From Paramarasmius palmivorus (Eukaryota; Basidiomycota; Agaricomycetes; Agaricales; Marasmiaceae), in NCBI GenBank assembly GCA_037176845.1, contig JAYKXP010000056.1, positions 1 through 64,000 of the forward strand: a stretch of 64,000 nt of DNA. Direction: 5' to 3'. The notes below the pieces were generated by a model. That model searched no databases. It saw nothing but the letters and a program-made list of their open reading frames with translations, and was not told where the DNA came from. Positions 46,605 to 57,237 of this stretch are shown one piece after another; within the stretch, counting starts at the first letter, position 1; every line of letters starts with the position of its first letter. The position numbers and the translations under genes were made by a program.

Positions 46605-48999
46605 CTAGTCTGGTGACATTCGATCATTTGTCCCTACTTGACTACTATAATCTGGGGGCCTCTCTTGACCGTTTTCCAGCCACAACCTGTGATATATTAT
46701 CCGGATCAGTTCTGGAACGGACACTCCAATAGCCCTCTGGTTGTCTAGATGGAAATCCTCCGATGGTTCAGCTTGAGGGACTCCAGTACCTGGTATCCTC
46801 GCTGGTTGGTTGATGGTTGTTACATGTGCCTCTGACGCGAATTCAGCGACAGGTGGAGGGTGTATGTCTCGCATAGATCTATCCTTTGTGTGCAAACACT
46901 CCGGAAGTTCGGAATGGTGGGCGCTGCCATTTTTGGTTTGTGGTTTCCATTCAAATGGCGTTATCTCGAAGTTGGTATTTCCGTACAAAGAGAAAAATGA
47001 ATGAGAAGCTTGTCCTCTGGTTTCCTTTAATCCCGTGCTTCGATGTCGCCGACGAAGCAGGAAGTAGGCAAGCAGAACTCCAAGGACAAGAAGCACCCCT
47101 CCACTTACGCTACCAACAATGACAGCAATGGGGAGAGAATGCTTCCCAGTAGGTGAGGGTGATAGTGTAACGATTGGTGTGGGCTTATTCTCGAACAGAT
47201 CGATTCCATCAATCAGGACTTGTGCTGCAGAGGTCTGATTCCTCGCATCAAAATTAGAAGATGGTGGACCTGACCAGGACCCAGCGTACACATTATCGCC
47301 AGAGGTAGCCTGATCTCGAACGGCGTTGTACTACCCGAAACTTGAGCGTAAGATTGAATAGCCAGAAGATGATTACAAACCTGAACTGCCAGGAAGGCTT
47401 TAATTGAGTTGCGCAAATCAGCCGCCAGCAATTTCTCCCGTCTGTACGCTTCAGCCAGCCCCCGAACTAGATAGCTATCTGTATCATAGCGACTCTCTGG
47501 TAGAGTGTGAGTAATCGCGTAGTAATGATGTTATACACAAACCAACCATATATATTTGAGAGTACACCTCTGACACTAGGCCAGCTAGAAGATGTCTGAT
47601 TGAAAATCATCTGGATTGTCTGCTCCAACCTAAAGAGTTAAGTTCAATGACATATAAGGATTGAGTCAAAGAATATAGGCAACCGTGTTCCTGCGTCCAT
47701 GTTGTTGTCCATGGATGCCAGTATTGAAAGCCCTTCAATAATGAACCCTATGACCGAGGTAGGTTTGAATGATCCTCCTTCAGCTGATGTTTCTGCAAGT
47801 TCACAGGAGGACGAGTCGTAATCATGGTGCGGAATGCTTTCACGGACGCTCACTGCTGATTTGTATATCGAGCTCTTCAGAAGAAAGTCTAGTGCATTTT
47901 GAGCGGCTGAAAGATACGTGTTGTTCTGTCTGGTCTCCGCCAGTGATGCAGATAACCTAAAGGCATCAAATGAGGATGAAACGACAGAGCAGTTAGAGCA
48001 GCTGGTAACGCACAAGAAAAAGAACCTGGGATAGATATGAGATTGGGTACAAAGACCAGATTATGGAAGATGCTCACGACGTTTCGTATGGGTCTGCTTC
48101 TCTGTTGGTCCGTGACAAATTCTTTTAAGCTGAAGTTAGCTAGCACGATGAACTGGGATATAAAGCACAAAGTACCGTAAATGTGACCCCTTTCAAGGTA
48201 GGTTCTTGGTCAGGGCAGCCCCCAATAACCATATCCTTAGTGTCAATCCTTCCCGAGTTTATATTGCTGTCCGAAATGGTAAATAGATTTGCTGTTTCCC
48301 AACACTGCGCGGCAGTCTTCAAAAAATCAGAGTTGTTATACGCGCGATAAGAGCGTAATGCCGCATATCCAATGTGTCTACAAGGAATTGATCAGTCTCC
48401 ACAAATGACTAATGTGTCGTCTTAATGAAAGCCCCACATTATATCTCGAACTTGAATCACCTGATGATTAAATTAATACTCCGTTTACTGCCCGTGGAGC
48501 TTGAGGTTCACTTACGTTGGGGGCATCGGGTTCTGACACAGCAGAAGGGGTACATAGATAAGCAATCCCAAATCTCGCTTCCTGCCCGGGACTCGGAGGC
48601 GGCGTCACAAGGAAGACGTTGGCAAAGTCACTGAAATTGTTGTTTCCTGTCGAAAGATCATGACTGGCCAATGCAGCATAGAATGGTGGACTGTTGTAGA
48701 TAGAATCGAATTCTATTGCAAGGACAATGAAATTCATGATCGTATATCTTTATTCTGCTTACCACCACTACCAGCCAAATATCCATCACTAGTAAGCATC
48801 AAGAGCCCTTGGTTCAAAGCCTGGCCTGCGGCATTGACGCGATCGTTATTGTCATTGATGACTTGAGTATTCTAAGCACGGTCAGTCGAGGGGATATGAT
48901 ATTTGAAATAAGCTATCTTACCCATCTTGCAGGAAAGGGACGGAGCCCCGCTCCGACCACCGCAGATATAAGACACAGACTGAACAGAGATATCATCAT
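46605..48999 (-). CDS. membrane-anchored GH76-like (alpha-1,6-mannanase fold) protein
   Basis: Multi-exon minus-strand gene. Exon 1 is 48999-48922, exon 2 is 48871-48763, and further exons run to the stop at 46605; some middle junctions (about 48400-48000) are uncertain. Signal peptide: ISLFSLCLISAVVGAG. The ectodomain has helical repeats typical of basidiomycete GH76-like proteins: PPFYAALASHD, HIGYAALRSYRAYNNSDFLK, ETRQNNTYLSAAQNALDFL, YLVRGLAEAYRRE and YNAVRDQATSGDNVYAGSW. A transmembrane segment follows (PIAVIVGSVSGGVLLVLGVLLAYFLL) with RRRHR at the cytosolic face and a tail of about 145 residues rich in Pro, Ser and His. GH76 enzymes act on alpha-1,6-mannan in cell-wall remodelling. I could not locate the paired catalytic Asp with certainty, so a non-enzymatic surface receptor is possible. 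Confidence 0.7.
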
Positions 49000-50020
49000 C
49001 CGGAGTCTGCTATACTACCAAAGCCATTTTATAGTCTGTGAAAAAGGGCATCAATAGTAGTATGATCATCTTTTTCATTCGTATGGGGCGTTCACGAAAG
49101 ACACAGCTGGTCATGATAATAAATAGCAATATTTGATCGTCGCAACGTCGTTCTGCGTTGGCAGCGATTCGGCTGATTGGACGTGATCGCCTCTTCCATC
49201 ACATTGCACATACACTTTATACGGCCCTGGCGGATTTGCCTGGGATCTGGTTACTCCAACGGCGATGTTTATTGCGCTGGGTATTGACGCCTGGATTGAG
49301 CATTGTGAAGAGGAGGGGAATGTTGTTGATGACGTGGAATATCATAATGTGGTTACTCGGACCCCGAGACGGGAGACGGAAGGTGATGTGTAAGTTTAGG
49401 TTGTATGCTCAGAGTTACGATTGAACAATGATGGAGTGAGTCGAACATAGGATCATAGTGTCCAATTCTTGTGTCTGAAATAGTTTAACATTATGTGTGC
49501 GGCGGAGAACATTACATGCAAAAGTGGCAGTTACGTTTGACTCCGAAAATTTCGCCAACAGGGAACAGCATGATGATCATGATAAGCACAAGGGAAGTAC
49601 CAAAATACTGCGGGGTCATAGAGGTATCAGGAAGAACAGCAAATAGTGACGTATGAAGAAAATTCGTGGCTTCGGCTGGTCTGATATCAAACGCGTGTGG
49701 GAGCGGGGAGGCCCTCGATGAGAGATTTTTCTCGTTCTCACGGACACTGTTCCCAAAAGTATATCCGCCCTCACCTCACCTCACCACAAAAAAGGGTGTA
49801 CCGTCTGGTTACAGGAGACCAGCCTTCGGCTTCTAATTCCGAGGAGATAACAACTTTAGAACAGATCGGTCACAAAACGGAATATCTAATGGTGTAGGGT
49901 ACTTACTTTCGAGATGTTCACCGTAGGGGGCTCACCGCGGGCTTATTCGTAGACATTGATTCTTACTGACTCTTGAATTGGTAACTTGCATTGTGTACAA
50001 CATATCGGAGTCGATAACAC
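49000..50020. other. spacer between the GH76-like gene and SDR D
   Basis: Contains upstream sequence of the GH76-like gene, a remnant of an SDR 5' end (49590-49620) and sequence duplicated from the SDR B-C spacer. A frame at 49158-49424 has no recognised domain. Confidence 0.5.
49590..49620 (-). pseudogene. remnant of an SDR B-like 5' coding end
   Basis: Minus-strand sequence from 49619 reads MTPQYFGTS, matching the first codons of SDR B (MSSQYSGTG), and the sequence immediately upstream (GGTATCAGGAAG) is shared with the SDR B leader. Further 3' the similarity is lost and no dehydrogenase motif follows. It marks the left edge of the C-to-D duplication. Confidence 0.55.
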
Positions 50021-51168
50021 CTAGTCAAAGTACAATCCACCGTCCACATTTAACTGGACAGTCAAATGAGTGATTAGGCGTGTTTTCTGCCATGTGGGTT
50101 CGCAATACGAGGAAATACAAGTTGAAGACTGATCAATAGCTCACCTGTGATAAAACTAGAATCTTTCGACGCGACGAATGAAACGAGGGCCGCTACTTCC
50201 TCAGGACAGCCAGGTCTTCCCGCTGGAGTATTTGGGATCTGAACGGGCTATCGGCCAATGACGATGTGTGTTCCAGGAGGCTCACATCGACAGGCGCTAA
50301 CGAAGAATCGATCTTTGCGAACTCTTCGCCTACTTCCTGAGCTAGATTTGGGTTTATCACTATGTGAAATGAAAGCAACAATGTAAAAGGGATCGACGCA
50401 CCGAGTTCCGTGTCGATTGCTCCTAAAATGCGCAGATGCTTTGTTAGTGCAACATCTTCGAAGCAGAAACCCTAAACGTACCAGGGGCATATGCATTAAC
50501 CGTGATCCCATATTTGGCTGCCTCCCACGCAGCACTCTGCGTCATCCCTCGTACAGCGAACTTGCTCGCACTGTACGCCATCAAGTACTTGGCACCCTGT
50601 TTTCCAGCACCAGAGGAGGCCCCAATGATACGGCCACCACGACCTTGCTTGATCATCTGGATTGTAGCGTACTTGTAGCAGAGGAATGTGCCACGCGAGT
50701 TCACTGCGAAGGTTTGTTCCCAAAGCTCGGTCGAAGCTGATAAGAAAAGGAGCGTGAAAACGTATGAAAAGTGAAACAGGGAAGGGTGTACTTTCAACCA
50801 TAGGCGCGGCTGTACAGATTCCTGCATTGACGACCATCTTAATTGAAACCGTTAGGACAATTCCTCGAGAGGTGACGATGACTTACGACATCCAATCCAC
50901 CCAAAACCTCGACGACTTTCTCTATCATTTGCTTTACTTCATCCTCATTCGACACGTCCGCTGTAACCACCACCGTTCTCTTTCCGATTGCCATAATTTC
51001 CTTCTCGACGTCCTTGAGTTGATCTGTCTTCGAACTGAGATCGTTAAGTGCACCATCGAAACCATCTTGAGCCAAACGAAGCGCGATTGCCTTGCCGATA
51101 CCTCGAGCACTTCCTGTAACCAGTGCGACGCCGGTTCCTGTATACGGGGAGATTGTAGTCGAGGTCAT
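50021..51168 (-). CDS. short-chain dehydrogenase/reductase D, 8-nt exon deleted
   Basis: Seven of the eight family exons are present: 51168-50887, 50837-50792, 50736-50482, 50422-50402, 50341-50286, 50238-50145, and the former last exon 50053-50021. Motifs TGSARGIGKA, MVVNAGIC, Ser in IIGASSGAG, YSASKFAVRG with catalytic Lys, and YAPGAIDTEL are intact. The 8-nt exon found in A, B and C is missing, with its donor and the preceding acceptor, through a 37-bp deletion. Joining the remaining exons leaves phase 1 against phase 0, so the conserved LNVDGGWYFD end would be read out of frame and stop at 50027-50025. The product would lose only its terminal strand and tail, which in SDRs help oligomerisation. 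Residual activity is uncertain, as is rescue by alternative splicing. Confidence 0.75.
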
Positions 51169-51855
51169 GGTGACGATGAAAAAGAAAGCAGAATAACGTA
51201 CAGTTTCTGATACTGGATGTCGAACGACATGATCGTATGGGAGACGAATAGAAGACCTGCAAAACGCGGGAAGATGAGAATGACACTTGTGACTTGGCAG
51301 CCATATTGGTGCAGTATAACAGGAGGTCTAGCAATTATGGTCTTGTTATCACCAGGCCGTGACGATGATGACTTTCGAGCGTGAACATGAACTCGTATCA
51401 AGAGCAATGGTGGAAGCGGAGATTCAGGGATTTTGAATTTCTACCCTAACCTGACTCAACCATATTCCCAGCACGTGTACATATGAGCGCCCGTCGAGCT
51501 GGTGTCCTGAATCTTGCAATCGAGGCTTGTACGCTTGAGTTACTGTCGGGCAAATGAGATCTCCATGCCCGTTCTAATGCAAAATGAATCGAGTAAGAAG
51601 AGTGTATATAAGAGCCTAAATGGGTATGGAGAGGTTCTTCTAGCGTCAATATTCAAGGGGCCTATGCAATTCTCTCCTACATGGCCGTTGTCAGGTTGAG
51701 CAATGTGAGAAGTGGTTACGTGGAGTTTAAATAATGGGGTATGGTTCACATTGTTTGGAGCCTAAGAGATGGAGAAGTGTTCCTTCTCGTCAGATCCAAT
51801 AATACCTAGTTGTGGAGGAGGTGGTCTATACTGAGACGACATCACAGCAAGTATC
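51169..51855. other. upstream region of SDR D to tRNA-Cys
   Basis: No gene recognised apart from the regulatory-like module. Confidence 0.5.
51437..51478 (-). promoter_or_regulatory. telobox plus CACGTG module upstream of SDR D
   Basis: TTCTACCCTAACC at about 51438-51450 and CACGTG at 51472-51477, about 270-310 bp upstream of SDR D, match the arrangement upstream of SDR C while surrounding sequence has diverged. Confidence 0.45.
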
Positions 51856-51957
51856 GTGCCCGTAACTCAGTGGTAGAGTGTGAGATTGCAATTGTTCTTG
51901 TCCACCTAAGGCTATGTAAGCATCTCGAAGCCGCGTGTTCGAACCACGCCGGGCACT
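51856..51957 (+). tRNA. tRNA-Cys (GCA) with an intron of about 30 nt
   Basis: Acceptor stem GTGCCCG pairs with CGGGCAC. The D-arm ACTCAGTGGTAGAGT and the T-arm GCGTG-TTCGAAC-CACGC are canonical. Anticodon stem TGAGA/TCTCG (one wobble pair) leaves a loop beginning TTGCA, so the anticodon is GCA, followed by an intron of about 30 nt starting after position 37. Confidence 0.85.
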
Positions 51958-52078
51958 TATTAATGGAGCCCGATTCCTTTTTGTCCCCAATGACACTCGT
52001 GCAACTGAGAAATTCAAAGCAAATATATACAACATCGAGCCTAGATAATACACCAAGAAACCACACTACTCCTGCCTA

Positions 52079-53447
52079 CTACTGATCCTCATCATCGGCT
52101 CTCACCAACTCTAAATACCCCTCTGGTACAAGCTTATGCTCTCCTCCGCCTTTACTATCCTTATCTTCGCAAACAACAACCGCCCAACCAACTCCACCGC
52201 CTCTCCCAACGACTCTAACCAACTGATCCTCCTCCAACCCCATCTCTGCAGTACCTTCCGGCTCGAAAGCATACAAGGCTCGATATATCCCAGGAACGAG
52301 TTCGTCTTCGTCTTCTCCTTCGTAATCATAATCATCGTCATCCTCAGAGTTACTATCCCCCTGAGCAAAATTGAGATCCAGATCATTCTGTGTCGGAAAC
52401 CCAGCACTACTCGCCGACGCCGTCGTACCCCCTGTTGAAGACGACGATGACGAAATATTACCACCACCCCACGAAAACCTTCCCAACCCAAACTTGAACG
52501 CACTCAGGCCCCCACCAGATCCATACCCATAGCCTCCATCGTCATTATTATCCTCTTCTTCCGTATCACCCCCACCGTCATCATCGCTCTCGTCCAAACC
52601 GACACTAGATCTCCACTTTCGGTACTGCGTCTCCGTTAACAGTTTCCTATTAAGCACCGTAACCCTATTCGGCCTCGGTACGTCTATACCGAGTCCGCGT
52701 CGCCGATTATGTGTATCATCAACAGTGAACGCATAGTCGACGATTTTGATCGGTTTACGGCCTATTTCCTCGGGCGCAGGAGCGGTGTTTTCCTTGTCCC
52801 TTTCCTTGTCTTTGGAAGACATACCGGTACCGCTGAAGGAAGCTAACGAGGAAGAAGCACGTTTGCCTTCGCTTACTCGCTTTGATGCGCGTCTGGAGAC
52901 GGCAGGGCTTGGTGGTGCGGGACGGTTGGAGGTGAGAGAGGCAGTGGATGCAGTTGAAAGTGTACTATCTCGATGTGACTTTTTGGCGTTGGGAGTGTTT
53001 ACAGACAGGCGGTTAGAGATGGGTGTCGTCGGCGTCGGAGGATCGGGAATAGTTATTGTGTCTGTGTCGGCGTGTGTTAACTGGGAAGGTGTAGGTGTCT
53101 GGGTTTGCGAAGGCGTAGGTGTAGACGGTTGTTGCGAGAAAAGGGAATGCGGTGTAGGCGTTGTAGGTGTCAGTGTCGACGTTAATGTTGACGTCGCTGC
53201 GGATGCCGATGATGAAGGGGTTTTAATGTGGTTTGCCGTCGGCTGCAAAGGATTTATGAATATGATACGATACAGGAAATGAATGAATGGATATACTTGC
53301 CTCTTTGTCCTTCTCTTTGTCCTTCACGACGATACCGTTGCTGGCACTCCCTACTGCTCCATTACTGGTAGTGCTCTTCGCATTTGCGACAGAAGTCTTC
53401 CGTCCAGCAGGAGGCGGTTTCACGGCAAATTCATGGACACCAGGCAT
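52079..53447 (-). CDS. SH3-domain protein with long disordered region
   Basis: Exons 53447-53301 and 53242-52079 join in phase 0 to 436 aa. The intron is of GC-AG type (AG|GCAAGT donor, TTTGCAG acceptor). The first in-frame ATG (MPGVHEFAVKPPPAG) is used; the frame stays open upstream to a possible acceptor at 53531, so a 5' exon may be missing. Residues ~60-190 are Ser/Thr/Pro-rich. A conserved-looking segment KIVDYAFTVDD...IDVPRPNRVTVLNRKLL follows, then acidic and Gly-rich stretches. The C-terminal ~75 residues form an SH3 domain: ALYAFEPEGTAEMGLEEDQL (ALYDFE-like), GWAVV and LVPEGYLELV. It probably acts as a cytosolic adaptor binding proline-rich partners; similarity to the yeast Nbp2 type is only a suggestion. 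Confidence 0.75.
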
Positions 53448-54162
53448 TGGGGGCGGTAGAAAGCTACTTGAGGGGCTCGGAAACGGTGAAGACGATGGTG
53501 GTGTGTCGATTGAGAGGGATAATTGGGGTGCTGTCCAAAACAATTTATATATCAGTCCGCAGTTCCTTTAACGACAAAGGCAAGAAAGAGACCGACAAAG
53601 GTACCTAGGAGATGAAAGACGGGGAGAAAGGAAGAAAAAGGGAATACTTGCATGTCATAATATAATATATCCTTTTCCTATTTTCCTTTTCCTGCTCTCT
53701 CTTCCCGTACAGCGGCGTCACTAGACTGTTCTGTGTTTTTTTTGGGATTTGGGTTTGATTGGATTGCGATGGATGGATTGGGCGGTGTCGTGGTCGTCGT
53801 TGGCAAGGAGAACTTGTTTGGAGATGTTTGGCTTGGTAACCGGCTATCGCGTGATCAAGATTATCAGTATTAGGGTTATGGGTTTCCAGTTTCCTGGTTT
53901 GGGCTCGAGGGGCGTTGAGTGACAAGTATTGAACTTTAGTAGAAGCCTCAGAAGCCCTTCTTATACATCGCTTGAAGGTTCCGCTTACAGTGATATAAAT
54001 CCTTACAAGTCCAGATTCTTCTCAGCCGACACACGTAACCCCATTCTCGCTTGACTTTGTGGCGATGCTTGGGGCTGCGGGTATCGCGGCCGTCGGGCAA
54101 AAGGAACCGTCGCAGTTACATTGACAAGAACCTGGATCGGAGGCGTTACGAGGTCAGAAGTC
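53448..54162. other. upstream region of the SH3 gene
   Basis: Minus-strand frames at 53448-53543 and 53605-53925 are open and may contain 5' exons, but neither has a usable ATG and I could not link them. Poly-purine and poly-T stretches lie at 53590-53760. Confidence 0.4.
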
Positions 54163-54245
54163 GGGGGTATAGCTCAGCTGGGAGAGCAGCAGACTGAAGT
54201 GTATTACTCTTCTGAAGGTCCCGCGTTCGATCCGCGGTACTCCCA
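54163..54245 (+). tRNA. tRNA-Phe (GAA) with a short intron
   Basis: Acceptor stem GGGGGTA pairs with TACTCCC (one G-T pair). D-arm TAGCTCAGCTGGGAGAGCA and T-arm CCGCG-TTCGATC-CGCGG are canonical. The anticodon loop CTGAAG gives GAA and is followed by an insert of about 10 nt before the stem TCTGA. The outermost anticodon-stem pair (G27-A43) appears mismatched. Confidence 0.8.
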
Positions 54246-55792
54246 ATGGATTTCTCAGCCTGTTCTTTTGCCCATGGATCTCACGACTCTACACCCTTCA
54301 GGATAAGTACCGACGTGTTCAACACACCAATGCCACAGGATACCCGTCATCTTGCCGATGTAAGATTTTGATACCTTTGCGTACTTTGATACTACAGTAG
54401 ATAGACTGGTAACACCGTGACTGAATTATTACTAGCTCGATAGTCGCTTACTTGCAACTTGCTTGCGAAAACGAAAGCCCAGATCTAGACGCCGAGGCGC
54501 TTGGACCCTAACCCTAAACCGAGTATGCCATCGGTTCGTGGACCAGTGACGTGATTTGGACGCGATGCAATTCTGTCCTCGACTTCCACCATGTTTCCTG
54601 GTCGCCCAGCGTCATGTCAAGTATACGACCGAGTGGATAGGGTATTAAGGTTTTCAATGTGAGCTTTCTCGCTCTGAATATCGTATCTATTGTTCACAAT
54701 TGCTTCATTTTTATTTGCAGATTACACTTTTTTCTTCGCAGTGTGGCACAAAGGAGAGTGATCCAGGCGATAAGTGCGATTAGCTTCCTTTGCGAAGGTT
54801 CTTGGTCCCATTAGAGTATCGGACTAGAATATTTGACGATGTCAGAAAGGAAAAATGATTCTTGGCTCTGAACTATTCTTTCAGCATCCCGTTCATCAAC
54901 GCCCGGACCATTGTTTGCACTCTGATCCCAAATTCATCGCCAGCCTGTGCTATTATTTATAACCTGCCACATCAATTCTCACCGCCTCGACATGCTATCA
55001 CCTTGCTTATCGATGCCGCCGCAAGGGCTCTGTTTAGGCCAGAGCTATCAGCTTATGAACTGACAATTGCGGGAAGTCACTTCTGCACCGTTGTTTTTCG
55101 TCGAATGCTTACCCGTTTGCAATCTAATTCTTGAACCTTTAGTATTTACGTTCAAAGTACCTTGCAATCTGATCGAAAGCATGTTGATATTTTGCGATCG
55201 AACAACGATGGTATCATGTTCTTTGATTTGGCAGATGATGAAGTGTTTCCGAAAGGTGAGCCCGTAATATTCTGCACGGAGAGAAGCTAGAAATACCTAG
55301 AAATACCAACAAGTGTCGAAACTGCACCTGAGAAGCGTGACAACTGAATTCGGTCGCGGGATGACTCAAAATGTTAACTAGAAACCTTCGTCGACATAGG
55401 CCATGTCTATGCTCACTTCCATCGAGGGGAATTTTGTTCCATTTCTGGTGGGATCTTGGAACCAGGACAGCTCTGATGAAGCGAGTATCACGGTGATTCC
55501 CTGTGTTCACTCCGCATCATATCAGCCCAACGTCGCATTTGGTACTCGGAAATGTCATTAAGGATGAATTTTCAATCAGGCAAGGTGATCAACAAAACTC
55601 TATGCTTGAAGAAGCTGTCTTTCTGACCAGATTTGACACAATCCCGTTGTGGCACCACATCTATGTTTCATACAAAGATGGGCGTGCATTAGTTTCGGTG
55701 TCGCTCGACACAATGATCTCACACGTCCCCAAGTTGATCCCACTGATCTCGTGCGATTAGTATAAATATAGGAATACAAACTCACATTAGCG
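54246..55792. other. intergenic, no gene recognised
   Basis: Short frames only. A telomere-like ACCCTAACCCTAAA occurs at about 54507-54520. Confidence 0.5.
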
Positions 55793-57237
55793 ATGGTAAA
55801 GCCCTTTCCCATAGCCATGACATTGCCTCTGTCGTTATACCGTGCTTTCTTCATTTCTTCCCTCATTTCTCATCCTGTGGCAGCTCAGAAGGACCGCATC
55901 TTCCAGTGGACGCTTGACACTGGGTATTCTGGACCCTTCGTTAGCCAATGCACCTCTTACTCCATAGCCCTATCGCCCTATAATTCCTCCTCCTCAATCT
56001 CCACTGGGGTTCCTCCATATTACATGATATCATACGAGTTAGGTGGTACGCCGAGACTCAGCTTGCTAGGAACAAACACCAGTAGATTCAACTGGGTGGC
56101 AAATTATCATCCGGGTCGGTGGCAGTCAACCCGGTTTACTAGAAGCTCATTATTTCGACAATAGGAACATCTGTAATACTGAGTGTCGTCGACGCAGAAG
56201 GGACTGCTGGAAACGTACCCAAGCTATATTCTGTTGTGCAAAGTGAGCACCTCCTGTAATCATTTGTGCTGTCCTCTCAATAACCGCACATACAAGGCGA
56301 CGCATCTTGTGCAACTGAAAATGATGGCTCTTCCCAGCACTCCTTCACGATCAATGCAAATATGACTGGTTTCCTCGAGTCCTGTGAACCATGGGGACTA
56401 CAAATTCACGGAGGAGAGAGACCATATAATGTTACTCTCGTTGAAGTAGACGACACGGTGGTCAATATTACAATGGGACCGAATGACAACGGATTCGTCT
56501 ACATCAATAGGGCAGGTCCTTCTAGTCTTGTGATGGGTAAGTACTTGATCTCAAAGCTTCCACCACAATTAATCTAACTACGTATAACGCCTTTAGCGAC
56601 TGTGTCTGATTTGTAAAGCTCATTGCGTTCCTCGTCGTTGTCGTTTTACTCATACCGCAGAGTGAGCAGGACAGGACAATATGCATATGGAACCCCGTAC
56701 ATTCAAACATCTGGAATTGCAAAGGGTGATGGCGGCGACTGTATAGGACAAGTCTCCAGTTCCGGATCGTCCATCGACTTTCCCGTGAATAAGGCCTCAC
56801 GCCTCTCTAAAGCCGACGTTGCAGGCATCGCCATTGGAGGATGCGTGGCAATACTTATTGTCATAGTTATATGGTACTCCAACCGCCAGAGACGAAGAAG
56901 ACATCGGGCGTTCCCCAGACTTGACCCATTCTCCGACACCACGGGATCTCGAAAAACTCAAAAGATACTACGCGATCGCAGAGAGAGAGATTCGCCCGCG
57001 GATGAACAGGATTCCCACGTATCTCCCGAGTCCACAGTCGAAGCAGGAATCGGAACGGTCATTATCCAGCATCGAGACGCTGGTCATGGTCGCATCAGGG
57101 AACTTCCGCCTCCTTACGAGGATGCTCGTGATACGGACGTCGAGGTGAGTATCATGCAATCTGTCGAGCCTGAGCAAGCCACTGCACCCGAGCACCATCT
57201 GCCCGTGTCTTCCGTACACAAAGATTCCCAAGCATGA
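55793..57237 (+). CDS. secreted-type single-pass membrane protein
   Basis: Five exons (55793-56114, 56165-56242, 56297-56536, 56597-56612, 56661-57237) join in frame to 410 aa; exon 4 is only 16 nt. The N-terminus is a signal peptide (LPLSLYRAFFISSLISHPVAAQ). The ectodomain of about 215 residues has N-glycosylation sequons and two copies of a plausible beta-rich motif, with LSLLGTNTSRFNWVANY and GPNDNGFVYINRAG. A Gly/Ser linker leads to the transmembrane segment VAGIAIGGCVAILIVIVIWY, then NRQRRRRHR and a cytosolic tail with ELPPPYED (PPxY-type). This layout is widespread among agaricomycete surface proteins of unknown function. A receptor or wall-sensor role is inferred from topology only. 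A second in-frame ATG eight codons downstream is an equally good start. Confidence 0.75.

Larger units (their letters stand above)
49590..51485. repeat. segmental duplication, right copy (SDR D block)
   Basis: Counterpart of 44590-46400. It has a remnant of the SDR B start at its left, the shared spacer at 49900-50020, SDR D, and the telobox/CACGTG module at its right. The GH76-like gene separates the two copies. Confidence 0.75.

Noticed and set aside
52746..53282. Plus-strand frame of 178 codons opposite the SH3 gene
   Set aside because: It is the antisense of low-complexity coding sequence; the minus strand has the SH3 domain and splice signals.
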